Below are positions 1 through 13,480 of a stretch of 64,000 bases of DNA, piece by piece. The notes below the pieces were generated by a model that searched no databases, was not told where the DNA came from, and saw only the letters and a program-made list of their open reading frames with translations. Position 1 is the stretch's first letter. Each line of letters begins with the position of its first letter. The stretch lies in assembly GCA_018360145.1 (NCBI GenBank), contig SRPY01000010.1, positions 62,001 through 126,000 on the forward strand. Direction: 5' to 3'. Both the position numbers and the translations under genes were made by a program. This DNA is from Claviceps africana. Lineage: Eukaryota > Ascomycota > Sordariomycetes > Hypocreales > Clavicipitaceae.

Positions 1-462
1 TAGGTATACGCTATAAGGATAAATACACTATAGCTAAGGGGTGCGCTTTTAAGACACGCTTCTTTTATTAATAAATTGCTCTATATATCTCGCTTTAGTA
101 TATATATATATATTACACTACTAATAGTATAAAGGAGTGGCGATATAAAGGGTAAAAAGGGGGCTATATAATAGATTTAAGCTAGTGGCTTAGATCCTAA
201 ATATATAATAATATAGGAAGGGCTTATTAGCTTTATTAGGAAAGGATAGAGGATATATACTACCTATAGGGCCCTACTATACTTCTATAAGGACCGTTCT
301 TAGTAGGGCTTTATTAAGACCCTATTAAATAAGTGTATAGAGATCTAGAAGTATTTAAACTAATAGAAGGAAGAGAGGGACAGAGGACTTCCCTTCTCCT
401 TATAATTAATAATAACTCTATTAACGCTAGATTGCAGTAGCTATTTAGGCCAGTCTATAATA
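1..462 (+). mobile_element. 3' end of an LTR retrotransposon, cut by the window edge
   Basis: Positions 167-462 match the solo LTR at 15807-16102 over their full length, with most differences being C to T or G to A. Immediately before it lies a purine tract (about 149-163, reading gggtaaaaaggggg), as expected for the polypurine tract that precedes a 3' LTR. So 1-166 is read as the last part of the internal region of a plus-strand element whose 5' part lies outside the window. The base pairs flanking the LTR do not form a target duplication, which fits a 3' LTR and not a solo LTR. The right target half should be 463-467 (tatac). The family is probably Ty3/gypsy by its short LTR and 5-bp duplication elsewhere; no coding domain is visible here. 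Confidence 0.7.
167..462 (+). repeat. 296-bp LTR, RIP-mutated copy
   Basis: It aligns end to end with 15807-16102. The ends, TGTGATGG and CCATAACA in the better copy, here read TATAATAG and CTATAATA. Where the other copy has GC-containing runs such as gatgcataatgatgcggg, this copy has AT-only equivalents. It is a direct side-by-side view of RIP. Confidence 0.85.
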
Positions 463-1586
463 TATACACTTTTTAATATATAAAATAAATTAAATTAATT
501 TAAAGTAAAATATAGTAGTATATTTATAATAAAGAATAAAAGAATAAATAAAAAGAATAAATAAAAGTAAATAAACTACTATAAAAGTAATATATTAAAG
601 GTATAATAACTTATTTATAAAAAGAATAATAATAAATAAAGGTAAGTAAGCTATTATAAAAGTAATATATTAAAAGTATAATATTTTATTTATTAAAAAA
701 AAAGAAAATTAAATAAACTAAAAGGTAAGTAAGCTACTATAAAAATATTATATTAAAGGTATAATAATTTATTTATAAAAGAAAAAAAAATAAAAAAATA
801 AATAATAAAACTAAATATATAATTGTATTTATTACTATTACTCTTTACTATTTTTAAATTATTTTAATATTTAATATTATTTATAAGCTTCTTTAATATA
901 GTAAAGAAGTAATAAAGCTTTATAAAGTTTAAAATATTAAAATTAATAATAAAAGTTATATTTTAAATGAAATAACTAAAGGCTTATATTATAAGCTAAA
1001 AGTAAATTAGTTAAAGAATAAATAATATAAAAATTAAGATATAAACTAAGGTATTAAATTTATAGAGATATTTTAAATAATTGAAAATATTAATATTTAT
1101 AAAAAGTATATTAATACTATAGAGCTATATAATCTTTATATTATTATAGGAATATTACTTTACTTTTAACGTAAATTAAATATAAATATATAATACTTAA
1201 TTAAATATATTTTTAGTTTTAAAAATAATTATTTAGTTTTTTAATAATAAAATAGTAAATATAAAGCTTTAAAGAAGGTTAATAATAATTAAATTATAAA
1301 GAAGTAAAGTAATTTTACTAAAACTTTATAGTATTTTTAAATAATAAATTTCTTTATTATTAAGGTAAAAATATAGTAATAAGTTATTTATTACTTTTGA
1401 ATTAATTAATAATAAATTAATAATAATAATAAAGTAAATTAAAAAAAATATAAAATAAAACTTATTTTTTTATAAAGTTTATAATGAATATAATAAAGGT
1501 TATACTTTTTAAACCCTTTTTTATTTAAAATATAGATTAACTTTAATTTAATAAAGAAATAATAATAAAGGATTTATAAAAGTAAG
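463..1586. other. AT-rich stretch without a recognisable gene
   Basis: Very AT-rich sequence between the LTR and the MITE. It contains the tandem repeat at 567-785. I see no LTR, coding motif or RNA gene; it is most likely an old RIP-degraded repeat. Confidence 0.6.
567..785. repeat. Three tandem AT-rich units of about 75-83 bp
   Basis: Units start near 567, 642 and 725. Each carries gtaa(a/g)taa(a/g)ctactataaaa followed by a shared tract ending in ttatttataaaa. The copies differ by small substitutions and A-run lengths. Confidence 0.75.
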
Positions 1587-1588
1587 TA

Positions 1589-1851
1589 TCTCCTTGGTGT
1601 CCACAAGGCTACATTTACGTACCAATCCACTTTGTTATCTAATTATAAGGGGGATTTAACAGTACTTAGTGTATACACTAATATACACTATTCTATAAGT
1701 ACCTAAAGCATTTAGCAGTATATTATACTACTTATATTAATAGATAAAATAATGTACTTTAAAGGTTCTTTAAAGTTACGTAAATTTACCTAATAAGAGA
1801 CTGAAGAAAAATGGGGGGTACGCGAATGTAGCCTTGTAAACACTAAGGAGA
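1589..1851. mobile_element. MITE-like element with terminal inverted repeats and TA target duplication
   Basis: The left end starts TCTCCTTGGTGTCC (1589) and the right end finishes CACTAAGGAGA (1851). The inverted repeats match over about 28 bp, with differences of the C/T or G/A kind. The element is 263 bp and is flanked by TA on both sides (1587-1588 and 1852-1853), the target duplication of the Tc1/mariner/pogo superfamily. There is no coding capacity, so it is non-autonomous. A related end occurs at 60445 in the gene-rich part. It is less AT-rich than its surroundings, consistent with a short insert that largely escaped RIP. Confidence 0.75.
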
Positions 1852-1853
1852 TA

Positions 1854-2413
1854 AAAAATAAATATAGCTACTTTTTTTTAAATATATAAAGGCTATATTA
1901 TATGATACTTTACTGTTACCTTTTTAAATAGTATTAGCTTTTAGTTAATTATTTAATAGCTATAATAGCAGTAGCTATTTAATAACTTATTAATAATATA
2001 TTAATAATAACTTATAAAATAGAAATTGATAAAATATTTACTTTACTATAATCATAATAAAAGACTAAGGCTTTAAAGAGAAATTACTATAAATATTAAA
2101 AATATAAACTTTATATTTAAAAGTTAAGGGACCTTTTAATATTTTAAAAATTAATAAAAAGTTAATTATAAAGATATAAAGAAATAAAGGGTTTAATATA
2201 TAAAAATAAAGAATTAAAAAAAAAAGTAAAAGTAAGTAATAATAGTAAATAATATAATAATAAACTATATAAAAAAGAGTTAATATAAAAAATAAAATAT
2301 AAAAAGGTAGTAATAATAAAGCTACTACCTTTAAAGTAAGCTAAATTTATAATAAAAAGTAAAAAAGAAAAAAAAGAAAAAAATTAAAAAAAAAAAGTTA
2401 AAAGTTTAAATTT
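1854..2413. other. AT-rich stretch without a recognisable gene
   Basis: RIP-like AT-rich sequence between the MITE and gypsy element A, with several A-runs near 2345-2400. Nothing else is visible. Confidence 0.6.
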
Positions 2414-2418
2414 TATAG

Positions 2419-2618
2419 TGTTACGTGCTAAATACGGCACGTAAAGCGTAGGCATTTATAACTTATAGAATGCATTATAAACAATTATAAGAGGAATTAT
2501 AAACGAGAATATATATAAGTTATAGATAGGTATATAGTTATATATAGTAATAAAGTTATTCTTTCTACTTATATTATTAGGAATCCCCCTTTTATATAAA
2601 GAATTCTATTCTACAATA
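2419..2618 (-). repeat. LTR of element A (3' LTR in the coding sense)
   Basis: It begins TGTTACGTGC and pairs with 22859-23058. It keeps several CpG and CpA sites lost in the partner LTR. Confidence 0.9.
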
Positions 2619-5600
2619 GGTCTAGGGTATATAAAAGATAAGTCTATCCTAAAGTAGTTATAAATAAAAAGAAAATTATAAAACTGTGTATTATAGTAGA
2701 CACTAGCTAGTCTATATATTAAGTAAAATAAAATGTAAAATTATAGAAAACTATATATTATAGTAAACACTAACTATTTCTATATATTAAAGGAAAGAAA
2801 TTAATATATAGCATTATATATACCTTAAGAATCTTATTAAATAAAACAGAGAAGTAAGGTATAAAGTATAAAATATATAATTAACCTATAAAAGAAAATA
2901 GTAATATCCTCTATTTTTATAATATACTATATAGACTTTTATATACTTTTTCTAAAGATAAGTAGAAATATAAAGGGAGATATTATATAAAAGTAAAGTT
3001 ATAGCCACTCCCTCTTCTATACTATACCTATAGTTATTATAGTATAATTAAGGGCATTAGTAAATTAATACTTTATAGAAAAAATAATTATTATATAAGA
3101 AAGTCTTCTTTCTTTTTTATATTAAAAAGGGCGTTATTTTCTTTATCCTTACTAATAGAGGTATCTTTAAATATAGTGTATTCTATATTATAAATGCTAT
3201 ATTTTATATAGCTAAGGATATTCTATTCTTTAGGTTTTACTAATTCTACTATTAAAAGCTATTTATTAATATTAAGGTCTATTATAAAGCGTTTAAGGTC
3301 TTTTTTAAGACCTATTTAGATATTATAGTTTATTAAATATAGGCTATATAGATAAATAACTAATAAAATTATCCTTTAAAAATAATTAAAATACTTAATG
3401 TAGTTATATTTATAAAGGTTAACGCTAAAAATCCTCTTAACTTTTATAAATAAATAGCCTAAAATTAAGGAAATAACTAGTAATTTATATATATAGTGTA
3501 TAATTTCTATATAGAGTTACTTATTATTTTATTGCTATTTAATAGCTACTATATAAATAATATACTTTTTATAGATTTTAATTACCTTTAAGGTATTAAT
3601 ACTTACTATATAAAGGCTATAATTAATTTACTTTTTAGCGGACTAAAGAGCTTATTTACCTATACTATAAATTATATAAAATTATAATTTAGTTTAAGAT
3701 CTTTAGTAGATAAGTAGAGGATTAGTGTAGAATAGTAAGTGTTTATAAAAAGGAGTGTTATTTATAATCTGATTAATAGCGTTATAAAATTCTATAAAGG
3801 TAAGTTATTAAATCTATATATATATAAAGTAATTATTTAAGAGGTAGAAGTGGATTTATATAAACATTATTATTTTAAATATATTACACTTATATTTAAA
3901 GAAACCTTACTTTATTTAAAGAGATTTTAATTTACTACTTTCTATACTTATAGCTTTAAAGTATTTATAAAAGTAAAGATATATTTAGTAGTTATTCCTC
4001 CCTTTAGTAAGTCCTTTTAAAATATAATAATTAATATATTCTATAAAACTATTAATAATTAAAGCTTATTATGTATCTTTAGTAAAGATCTTTTTAGTAA
4101 AAGTAAAGATATTCTTTTAAAGCTAAATTAAAGCTTTTACACTAAGCTTAATAATATATTAATAGAATTCCTAAGTAATAAAGTATTAAGTTTATTAATG
4201 TTCTTAATATAGAAACTAAATTTAGTTAAATAGCTAAACTTAATAAATATTACTTAGAAGTATATAGTTCTACCTTTATAAATAAGCTAGCTTATAAATA
4301 GTAAGGTTTTAATATTAGATTCTTCTATTATTATAAATTATTTTTAAAACTAAAGTACTTTATTTAATAGCCTTACCTTTATTAACTATAGTAATAATAT
4401 ATTTAATATATTACTATATAGTATTATAGCTTTAATCTATCTTTTAATAAATAATATTTTATTTTTTAGTTATTATTTTAATATATAAATTATATTTTTA
4501 CTATAAAAGTTTTTAAAACTTATAAAAAAATAAAAGGGAGTGTATATTTAAGCTAAAAAATATTAAAAGTAGCTAAAGGGATTTAAAAGAAGATAATAAA
4601 AGAAAGGGTAAAGAAAAGAATAAAAGAAAAGGGGAAAGAGAGATAGTAATAAAGTAAGGGAAAAGAAATATTAATTATAGTAAGTAGCTAGTTAGTATAG
4701 CTATAAGCTAAGTAAAAGGGAGTAATTTACTTTATTTTTACTTTTACTAAGCTTAGTATAGCTGTATATATAATATATAGTGTTTCTATTATAGGCACAT
4801 TAAAGCTATAAAGGAGTGTAGTTTTATAAAAGAAATATGGTAGCTTTTTAGCTTAGTAAGGTATTTAATAAAATTAAAAGTAAGGGATTATTATAATAGC
4901 TAGGTTACTATATATTATTATATATAAAGGTTATAAGGTATTCTATAGCTAGTTATAGTGTTATAGCTTTATAGCTAATAAGGTCTTTACTTAAAGAAAG
5001 GCAATTATTTATAAGTAAATATATTTCTTTATACTTTATTAATTCTAAGTTTCTATATACTATATTATTTAAATATATTAAAGCGTTATAATATAGCTCC
5101 TAAAACTTATAGGTTTTTATAGAAGGTGCTTATTCCCTACTTCTTATATTTAAAAATGCCTTAAAGGCTAGGGTAATAATCTATAATATTAATCTAGGAT
5201 TTAATTAAAGTAATTTTTAGCTTAATAGCCACTATATTAATAGTAGAGTTTACTTTTAAGCGTTTATAGGTTCTTTATAAAAGATTATTATTATTAGCTT
5301 TATTAATATTAATAAATTAAAAACTAATCCTTAAAGATATAGTTATAAACTATAGTGTCTTTATAGCTTAAACCTATAAGCTTAGTACACTAATGTTTAT
5401 ATAAAGTTAGGTTTATACCTTAATATTATTAATAATATTAGTTTCTACTACTATTAAATGTAATACTAGCTTTTAAATATTAATATTAATAAAAATAGTA
5501 TCTTTAAGTAAAGTAAATTAAAAGGTTTTATTAAAAGTAAAGCTATAAATATAAAGGAGGTTAAGGATTAAAGTAAAGAAAGCCTTTACTTTTCTTTATA

Positions 5601-7400
5601 AATATATTATAGCTTTACTATAGTTTTTTAAAGTTAATTTATTAGCTAAGCTAATAAATACTGCTACTATAGTAATATCTTCTCTTTTATAGTTATTCTC
5701 CTTTATTTTATAAACTTCTTTCTTTATTTTAATAAATCTTTAAATTAAGTTTTAAAACTTACTATTAAACTTTATAAAGAGTTTAAGTAATATAATATTA
5801 AGGATTTATATAAAGTTAGCCCTTTATATTATAATAAAGGAGTCTATAATAGTACTATTAATATACCTTTAGCTATAAATAAAATAAATACTTAGGATTT
5901 TATAGTAGTTTAGTATTTATATTTTATAGTTTTTACTTTTAATACTACCTTTAAAGTAGTAGGTATAAACTACTTTTTTAAAGCTATTTTAAATACTATA
6001 AATAAAGAAAAGTTCTAAGGATTTATATATTACACTACCTTTCTTTAGTATTAAATATATTACTTTTAAAGTTACTCTCTCTTTATTAATAATACTAAAA
6101 GTAATATAGAGAGTAGTTAGCTATAGTTTATATAAACTATTATCTTTTATAATAAAAACCCTATTATTAGTAATTATTACTCTTTATATAGTAAATTCCT
6201 AATTTATAAAGTATAAAATATTTTTATAAAACTATTATTTCTTTATATTATTTTAACTTTAAAAGCGCTACTTTATATATAAAACTTAAAAGGGTTTATA
6301 ATTATTAGTAGTTTTATTATAATTTATTAATAAGTATTTACTACAGTATTTTACCTTTAAGGCATTTTATTTTAGAATTTTATTATTTACTATAATATAT
6401 TTAGTGCTATTAGCTTTACTAAGTTAGTATAAGTAGTTAAGGCTATAATATTTTTAAATATATTTAAAGGTAGCTTTATTTATAAAGTACTTAGCTACTA
6501 TTTTATTAAATTACTATATTATAGAGTTTTAAAGTTAAGTTAAGTTAATTATTTCTTTATTAAGACTTAAGTTAAGTATTTCTTTATTAAAGAAATTATT
6601 ATTATTTTAAAGTAAATTATTAAATAGCTTTTAGTATTTATTATTAGTTATAGCTATAAGGTTATTAAGTATATAAAAGTTAGTAAGTAGTGTATAAAGG
6701 TTAGTAGCTATATTAAAGATAGCTAAATAAATATAAAAAGCTACTTTATAAATAACTAGGTTTATATTAAAGATATTAAATCTTTCTATATTAAAATTAT
6801 ATTCTTTTAATTTATTAATATAGAGAAAGTTATTATTATATTTCTTAAGTTATATAAAACTTTATAAAGGATCTACTATTAAGGATTTATTTATTACTTT
6901 TATATAAAAGAGTATTAAAGAGAGTTAAAGAGGTATTAAAGAGCTTATAATAGTTATAGTTAATAAGTAGTTATTAAAGATATAAATAAAGAATCTTAAA
7001 AAGGATTTTATAAAGCTCCTTTAGGCTTATTACTACTTTTAAATTAGGTTTTTTTAATTATTTACTATTATAAATAAAAAAATATTATTATTTTTTAATA
7101 GATTAAAAAGGATAATTTATAGTATTTAAAAGCAATTTTAGTAAATTTAATTAAAAATAAAGAGAGATAAGTAGGGAGTTAAATAAATAAAATATAAAAT
7201 TTAATTAAAAAAAGGGGGGTGTTTAGAAAAGGTTATAAGGTTTTTTTAGTCTTAAATTATAAAAAATAAAGTAAATCTAAAGTAAAGTATATAAGTAAGG
7301 GACTATAGCTTAAAAGCTATAGTATTTTATAAACGCTTATTAACTTATAAAGGTCTTTAATCCCTTTTTTTAAGTACTTACTTAGTTTAGCTAATTAATT
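2619..7400. other. Unidentified 3' region of gypsy element A
   Basis: About 4.7 kb lies between the end of the degenerate integrase and the 3' LTR. Both copies of the family have it (about 31276-36100 in A'), so it travelled with the element. I recognise no retroelement domain on the minus strand. On the plus strand a single frame can be followed from about 2990 to 7170 without a TGA or a frameshift if TAA and TAG are forgiven. It includes a basic Lys/Arg-rich stretch near 4550-4640 and Cys/His residues near 4780-4820. This is weak evidence, because RIP removes TGA from every frame and the TAA/TAG density I counted (about 6-9%) is close to that expected by chance. Confidence 0.5.
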
Positions 7401-7499
7401 TTAGTATAAAGCAGGCTTAGTGCTCTTCCTTTACTATTTTATTTCCTAGTTAATTAAGTGTTTTTAAAGGTATTCTTTTACTATTTCACTAATATTAAC

Positions 7500-10320
7500 T
7501 TATATATTTTCTTTAAATATTTATTAATTATCCTTTATTATATATTCTTTTTATTAAATAAGAAATTTAAGTTTTAGTTCCTACCCTTTTTTATAGAAAA
7601 AATAAGCTTTATAACTATTAATTTACTTTATTTTCTAATAGTTTACCTTAAAGCTATCTTTAAAGGTTATTAAAGGTAATATAGTAGCTTACCTTTAAAA
7701 AAGGTTACTTTTTTACTATAGTTTCTATAAATAAGCTATAAAAACCATTAAATATATATAGAATTTAGCTAAGAAATTTAAGTAAAAAGAAAGTAGTAAG
7801 ATTTATTTTAATACTTTAAAAGGCTTAGCTTTTTAAAGTAATTACTTTTTTTTTAATTTCTTTAAAAGCTTATATTTTAAATAAAGTTAAAGGTATACTA
7901 TATTACTAATACTAATATTTATTAAGTTATATTTAAAGTTATATTAAATTTTAATAAAGGCAGCTACTATTATAATAATATATTTTACTTTTTATTAATA
8001 TAAATATTTAAGGACTATAAAGTTAGTGTTTTTTAAGTTAAAGCTAATATTTTCTATACTATAAAAGAGGTTTATAATTAATAGTAGCTTATATTTAAAA
8101 ACTAGTTTATTAAAAAAATAACTAATAGCTATAGCTATTATATTATTTAAGTAATACTATAGTGTAAAAAAGATATTAATTTATAATATATTAAAGTTAA
8201 TTATTATATAAAAGTAAATTACTATTATTATAGTTTAGTTCTTTCTTTTAGCTAAACTATTAATTTAAAGGTAGTATATAGTTAATATAAAGAGTTTGAT
8301 ATTCAAGATATAAAATAGCGCTTTTTATAAGTTAAAAAGGCATTTAAGGTTATAATTACTAATAATTTCTTTTAAAAGGCCTTAATTTATAAAGTATAGT
8401 AATTAAAGTAATAGTTTAACTTAGATTTCTACTATATATATTTTATACTTTAATATAAGAATAGTTATTTTACTAAATAAGTAATTTATGAAATATAAAA
8501 TATTTAAAGTATTAAATTCCTTAACTAACTAAGCTATATTAATAAATAGTTTCTTTAGTATATTAATAATAAAATCTAGGGATATTATATAAAAAAGAGT
8601 GGGCTTTATTTATAAAGGGTATATTTTATTAATAGCTTTACTTTATAATATAGAATTCTCTTTATATATAGAGTAATATATAATATAATTATAGATTTAC
8701 TTATTTATACTTAAAAAAACTACTGCTTTTAGCTTTTTAATTATATAGTTAATATTAAAGTAGTAGTAGTTATTATAAACTATAGCTAGAATTTTCTTTA
8801 TATAATTATAAAGTATATATAGCTAGTAATATCCTTTAGAGTTTTAATAGTATAATAATTTATTATTATAAAGGTCCTAGCTATATATTAGGATTTATAG
8901 GTAATAGTAGCTAAGTTATTATTATTTTTAGTAATAGTTTATAATACTTTATAAAATATAGCTATACTTTAAGTTAGTATAGTACTCTATTAATATAGCT
9001 TTTTAAAGCTAGAAATTAATTATAACTTCTACTATATAGTCTTTATTAAAATATATATAGGTATTTAATTTATTAAAGGTATTACTATTTATTACTTTTT
9101 AATAGCTAAGTTTAATAAAGAGTTTTAAAAGTATATTAAGAATTATATTTAGAACTTTAAAGATATAAATTATATATAAGTTAAACTATAAAAGGTAGTT
9201 AATAACTTTTATCAATTTAAGGTTAGCTTTATTAAAATTTATTATTATAAGTAATATATAATAAATAATCCCTTTTACTAAAGTATAATTTATTATAATA
9301 TTAATAGAATAAGGTTAAATTAAGCTATTTTATATAGTTTATATATTCTCTATATAATAGCAGTAACCTTTACTTTAATTAAGCTATAGTATTTCTTAAT
9401 AGTAAAGGTAGGTTATAAAAGAAAGGTAATAGGCTATAATTTATTACTATTAATATCCTTTTTAAAAATATTTATACTATTTTATTTTATATTAAGTTAA
9501 AAAGTATATATATTAAACCCCTCTTTATATATATTAACCTTAAAGAAAAGTAGTTTCTTTAAATTATAGTACTAAAGAAACACCTTTATATATAGGAGAT
9601 TATATAAGTTTTTAAAGGCTATAGTTTTCTCCTTAATAAATTTAAAGGTTTTAAACTTTACTATTTATTTTTAAGCTTACTTTAAAGAGCTAAATAAAAT
9701 CTTATTTCTTTCCTTAACTTTTTTTAAAAGACTTATCTTTTTATTTTAAAGAGAGTAAATATAAATATTAAATTATAGTATATTAATATAAAAGTAATCT
9801 ATTATTTTAATAAAGGTTTTAAAATTAATTAGTGTAGTTAGTATTTATAAGCGCTTAAAAGCCTTTACCTTATTCTTTATATTAATAAAGCTATTTACAT
9901 TAATAATAAACCTTAGTAGCTAAATAAAGGAATATTTAATAAAAGACTTACTAGTTAAAATATAAAAATAAGCCTTATTAATAATATTAAAAATAATCTT
10001 AAAATAGTAAAAGTAATCCTTAAAGGTATTTAAAAAAATTATAATATTATTAATATAAACCTAAATAAAGTTATAGTTATAAAATAAGCGATTTATAAAG
10101 CGCTATATATATACTAATAAGTTCTAATACCTTTATATTATAATATAGAATACCTCTATACCTTTTTTTAAAATAATTACTATTTAATTATAATAGTTTA
10201 AATACACTAAGAGCTAATTAAAAAAACCTATAGCGTTTAAAACAGTTTTCTACTTCTTTCTATAGGTATTATTTATAATATTACTTTAATTAAGTAGTAA
10301 GTAAATATCCGGTATTATTA
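7500..10320 (-). pseudogene. Degenerate gypsy pol of element A (RT, RNase H, integrase)
   Basis: Read on the minus strand with TAA/TAG treated as decayed codons. The reverse transcriptase lies around 10310-9850, with YINNIIIF at about 10060-10040, the usual YIDD box with both Asp codons changed to Asn by G-to-A. RNase H lies around 9600-9250, with an FFKVN-type start (normally an FxVDAS motif) and the downstream LQPITF and YSL blocks. The integrase zinc-binding segment falls at about 8790-8711 and the start of its catalytic core (SLDFI) near 8600. The domain order RT-RNase H-integrase identifies Ty3/gypsy. Dozens of in-frame stops make it dead. Boundaries are approximate. Confidence 0.85.
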
Positions 10321-12040
10321 TATAGTTAATTAGTTATATATTTATAACTCTATATACCTTTATTACTTTATTAGTTATTTACTAAATAATAAATCTTAAA
10401 TATAAGTAAAGAGCCTTTTCTTTATTACTTAAAAACAATATTTTATTAACTTTATACTTTTTATTTTAAATTTTATAGAATTTTTTATAATCCTTTTAGC
10501 TAAAGTTATAAACTTATAAAGGTTTAACTTTATTTTACTATTTAAAGATAAAGTTAATATATATTTTATCTTTATTAGCTATAAAAACTACCTTTTTATT
10601 TTAATAAATATTAAACTTATTAAAGAGTTTAATAAGTTAAGTAGCTATATTAATATTAAGGTTAGCTACTTTAATACTAAAGATATTATAAATAAATAAA
10701 ATATTCTTAAAGTAGGAGATACTATATAATAATATCCCTTTATTAATAGCTTTAAAGTTAAGGTCTTTATTACTTTTAAGGAGTTCTATATTTTTAACTT
10801 TAAAGGCTATAATATCTTTAAAGTAGTTAAAAATTAAGCTATTGAAAATAATAATATTATTTTTATAGAAAGCTATAAATTAGTAAATATTAAGGATAGT
10901 ATAATAAAAACTAACTAAACTTATAGCTTTAAGGGTTTCTAGCTATTATTTTATTTTAATATATAAAGGCTTATTAGTATTATTATAAATAGAGAGTAGC
11001 TTCTCTTAACTTTAGTAAATAAAAATATTAAAAATCTAATAATACTTTAAGTAGAAATAGTAAATATTAGTTTTCTATTTATCTTAAAGGTCTTTTTACT
11101 TAATTAATAAAATCTCTATAAAATATAAAGGAATTATTATAATATAGGCTACTATAACTCTTTAAATTAATATTAAATATAGTATATAAAAGATTTATCC
11201 CTTTACTACTATATTATAAACTATGTAGAAAGTTATATTAAAATTAATAAAATTAATTTATATACTATAATTATATATAAATTTTATATTAATAAGTATT
11301 TAAAGTATAAGGTTATTTATAATGTCTATAGTAATTATAAAGTAACTAAAAACTTAGGTGCCTTTTATAGTATTAAAAATATAAAAGTTAAATATTGCTG
11401 TTTTAATAATAAAAAATAAGGAATTTATATTATTTACTATTTTAAGGCTTTAAATACTTTATTTAATATTATAGTTATTTTACTTAAACTATTTTTTATT
11501 AACTAAAATAAAAAAGGTTTTAATATTTAAGTAGATTTTATATTCCTTACCTTTATTATTAAAATATACTAATATTTTAAGGTATATTAAGGCTTTTATT
11601 TCTTTATTAAATTTAAGCTACTTAAAGTAAATAACTACCTTTATTATTTAGCTATTTATAATTTTACTACTAAGCTTTATAATTACTAAAGGTGCCTTAA
11701 AGTAATTTATTATATTAATATAGGTAATATAGGCATCTATATAGTTATTATTTAGTTTTAAGGCTAGTATAGGTATTTTATTAAGCGTTACTATATTTAT
11801 AATTATTAAAAGATTATAAATTAAAAGGTTTAGCGCTTTAATAATAATAATTAAGGGTATTTTATAATAGTGTAATACATTAGTGACAGTTAAGTATATA
11901 TCTATAAAATTTGCTTTAATAAAATTAAACTATTTACTATTATTTTTATTAATAATTTCTCCTTTTTCTATAAAGTAGTACTTTAAGGCTTTAAGTTTAG
12001 CCTTTTTAACTATAGAATTAAAACCTTCACTATTTATAAT

Positions 12041-13062
12041 TTTTAGAAATAAGGGGTTTACAGAGGCTTTTACCCTTTAAAATACTAAGGTAGTGAGGCT
12101 TAGTAAGCCAGCGGCTAGAAGGTCTCTAAAGCGCTATAGCGGCTGCTATAGGCCTTATTTCTATATTAAAAGCTTAATACACGCTTTTTAGCATATAAAA
12201 TACGCTAAATTTTAGCTTATAAAATATAAGTAAATTTTCTTAGATTTTATTTAATTTATTTAATATTATAGGTAGCAGGTCTAAGATTAATAGTCTATAT
12301 AGTTATAAGTAGCTATAAGGAGATAAGTGTTTTTCCTTATATACTTACTAAGCCTATTAGTGGATTTATATAGCTAATAGGGGCTTATAAGCTACTTTTT
12401 ATTTTCTATAAAATTTATTTATATAGGAAAATAAAAAAATAAACTTATAGCTATATAACTAACTTACTAATGTATACACTAAAAATTTACTTAATAAAAA
12501 TCTATATATAAAAAAATCCTAAAAATCTAAAAATTAAGAACATTATATAGAAAAATTCCCCTTACTTTAGTAATAATAAAACTCTTTAAATTTCCTTTTT
12601 ATAACCTTTAGTCCTTATATAATTTAATTTTAAAAACCTTTTATTTTCTCTTTTAAAGTAGTTTATAAGTTATATAACCTAAGGCTTTATAGTTACTTAA
12701 GTAATATAGCTTAAATCTTTAATTAAAATTTAGCTAGTATACTTTATTACTATAAAAATTAATTACTAAAGCTAATAGTTTATTAGCTTTTTAATTAAGT
12801 ATACACTAGCTATTAAAGCGTGTAATTAAGGGCGAAAAGGCTAGAAAAGTGGGGCGCTTATAGCTGTAAGCTCTTAGCTAAAACATCTATTTTTACGCTT
12901 GCTATATATATATACGCGTGTGTTATATACACCGCCGCTAGCTTTTAACCTAAAGACCCTCTATAAAGGTCTCTATAAAGGTTAGAGTTAAGGTTATTAT
13001 AAGGCCTATTAAAAGTCCTTATAGTGGATAAGGTCTCTTAAAAATAACTATTATTTTTAATA
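12041..13062 (-). repeat. 3' LTR of copia element B
   Basis: It pairs with 19411-20433. Its outer (left) end is fairly GC-containing while its inner end is heavily converted: it reads tatatatatatacgcg where the 5' LTR still has a GC-rich CpG/CpA repeat. Confidence 0.9.
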
Positions 13063-13238
13063 CCCCCTTTAAAGAGATATTCTAAAAACTAAAATAAAAA
13101 AAGAAATACTAAATTTAAAAAAAAGAATTGTATAAATCTAAATAAAATCATTTAAGAAAAAGGATAATTAATTTAAAAAGTTAAAACATAGGGCTTTTAA
13201 TAAAAGTTAAAAAAAGGCTATAGTTAAATATAGCTAAT

Positions 13239-13480
13239 TGTTATGGTCTAGCCCGATTGGGCCATCGCGAGTGTCAGGCGCAGACATAGTGTGGTTAGCA
13301 CATCCTTTGCCAGCTGCGTGCCAGCTGCACTAGTAAGTAGCTAGGACAAAAGGATACGTATTGATCAGAGTTGCGGGTCTCTGGTCAATTAACACTTATA
13401 TTGCCGGTTGTACGCAGGGCTTGGCAACCGCCGCCAGCTGCAGGCTAAGCTAGGCTAGGTTAAAGACCTAGCCCATCACA
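13239..13480 (-). repeat. GC-rich 242-bp solo LTR inside copia element B
   Basis: On the plus strand it runs from TGTTATGG to CCATCACA and is flanked by CTAAT on both sides (13234-13238 and 13481-13485). The empty site is preserved in copia copy B' near 50155-50165. Its ends equal the reverse complement of the ends of the other solo LTR (TGTGATGG and CCATAACA), so it is oriented minus, but the interior is a different sequence. CpG, CpA and TpG are all present, in stark contrast to the flanks, so it shows little or no RIP. It is likely the remnant of a recent insertion, or too short to be mutated. Confidence 0.88.

Noticed and set aside
2990..7170. Calling the plus-strand frame of gypsy A a gene
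   Set aside because: RIP depletes TGA in all frames, and TAA/TAG density here is near chance, so it is reported only as an observation.
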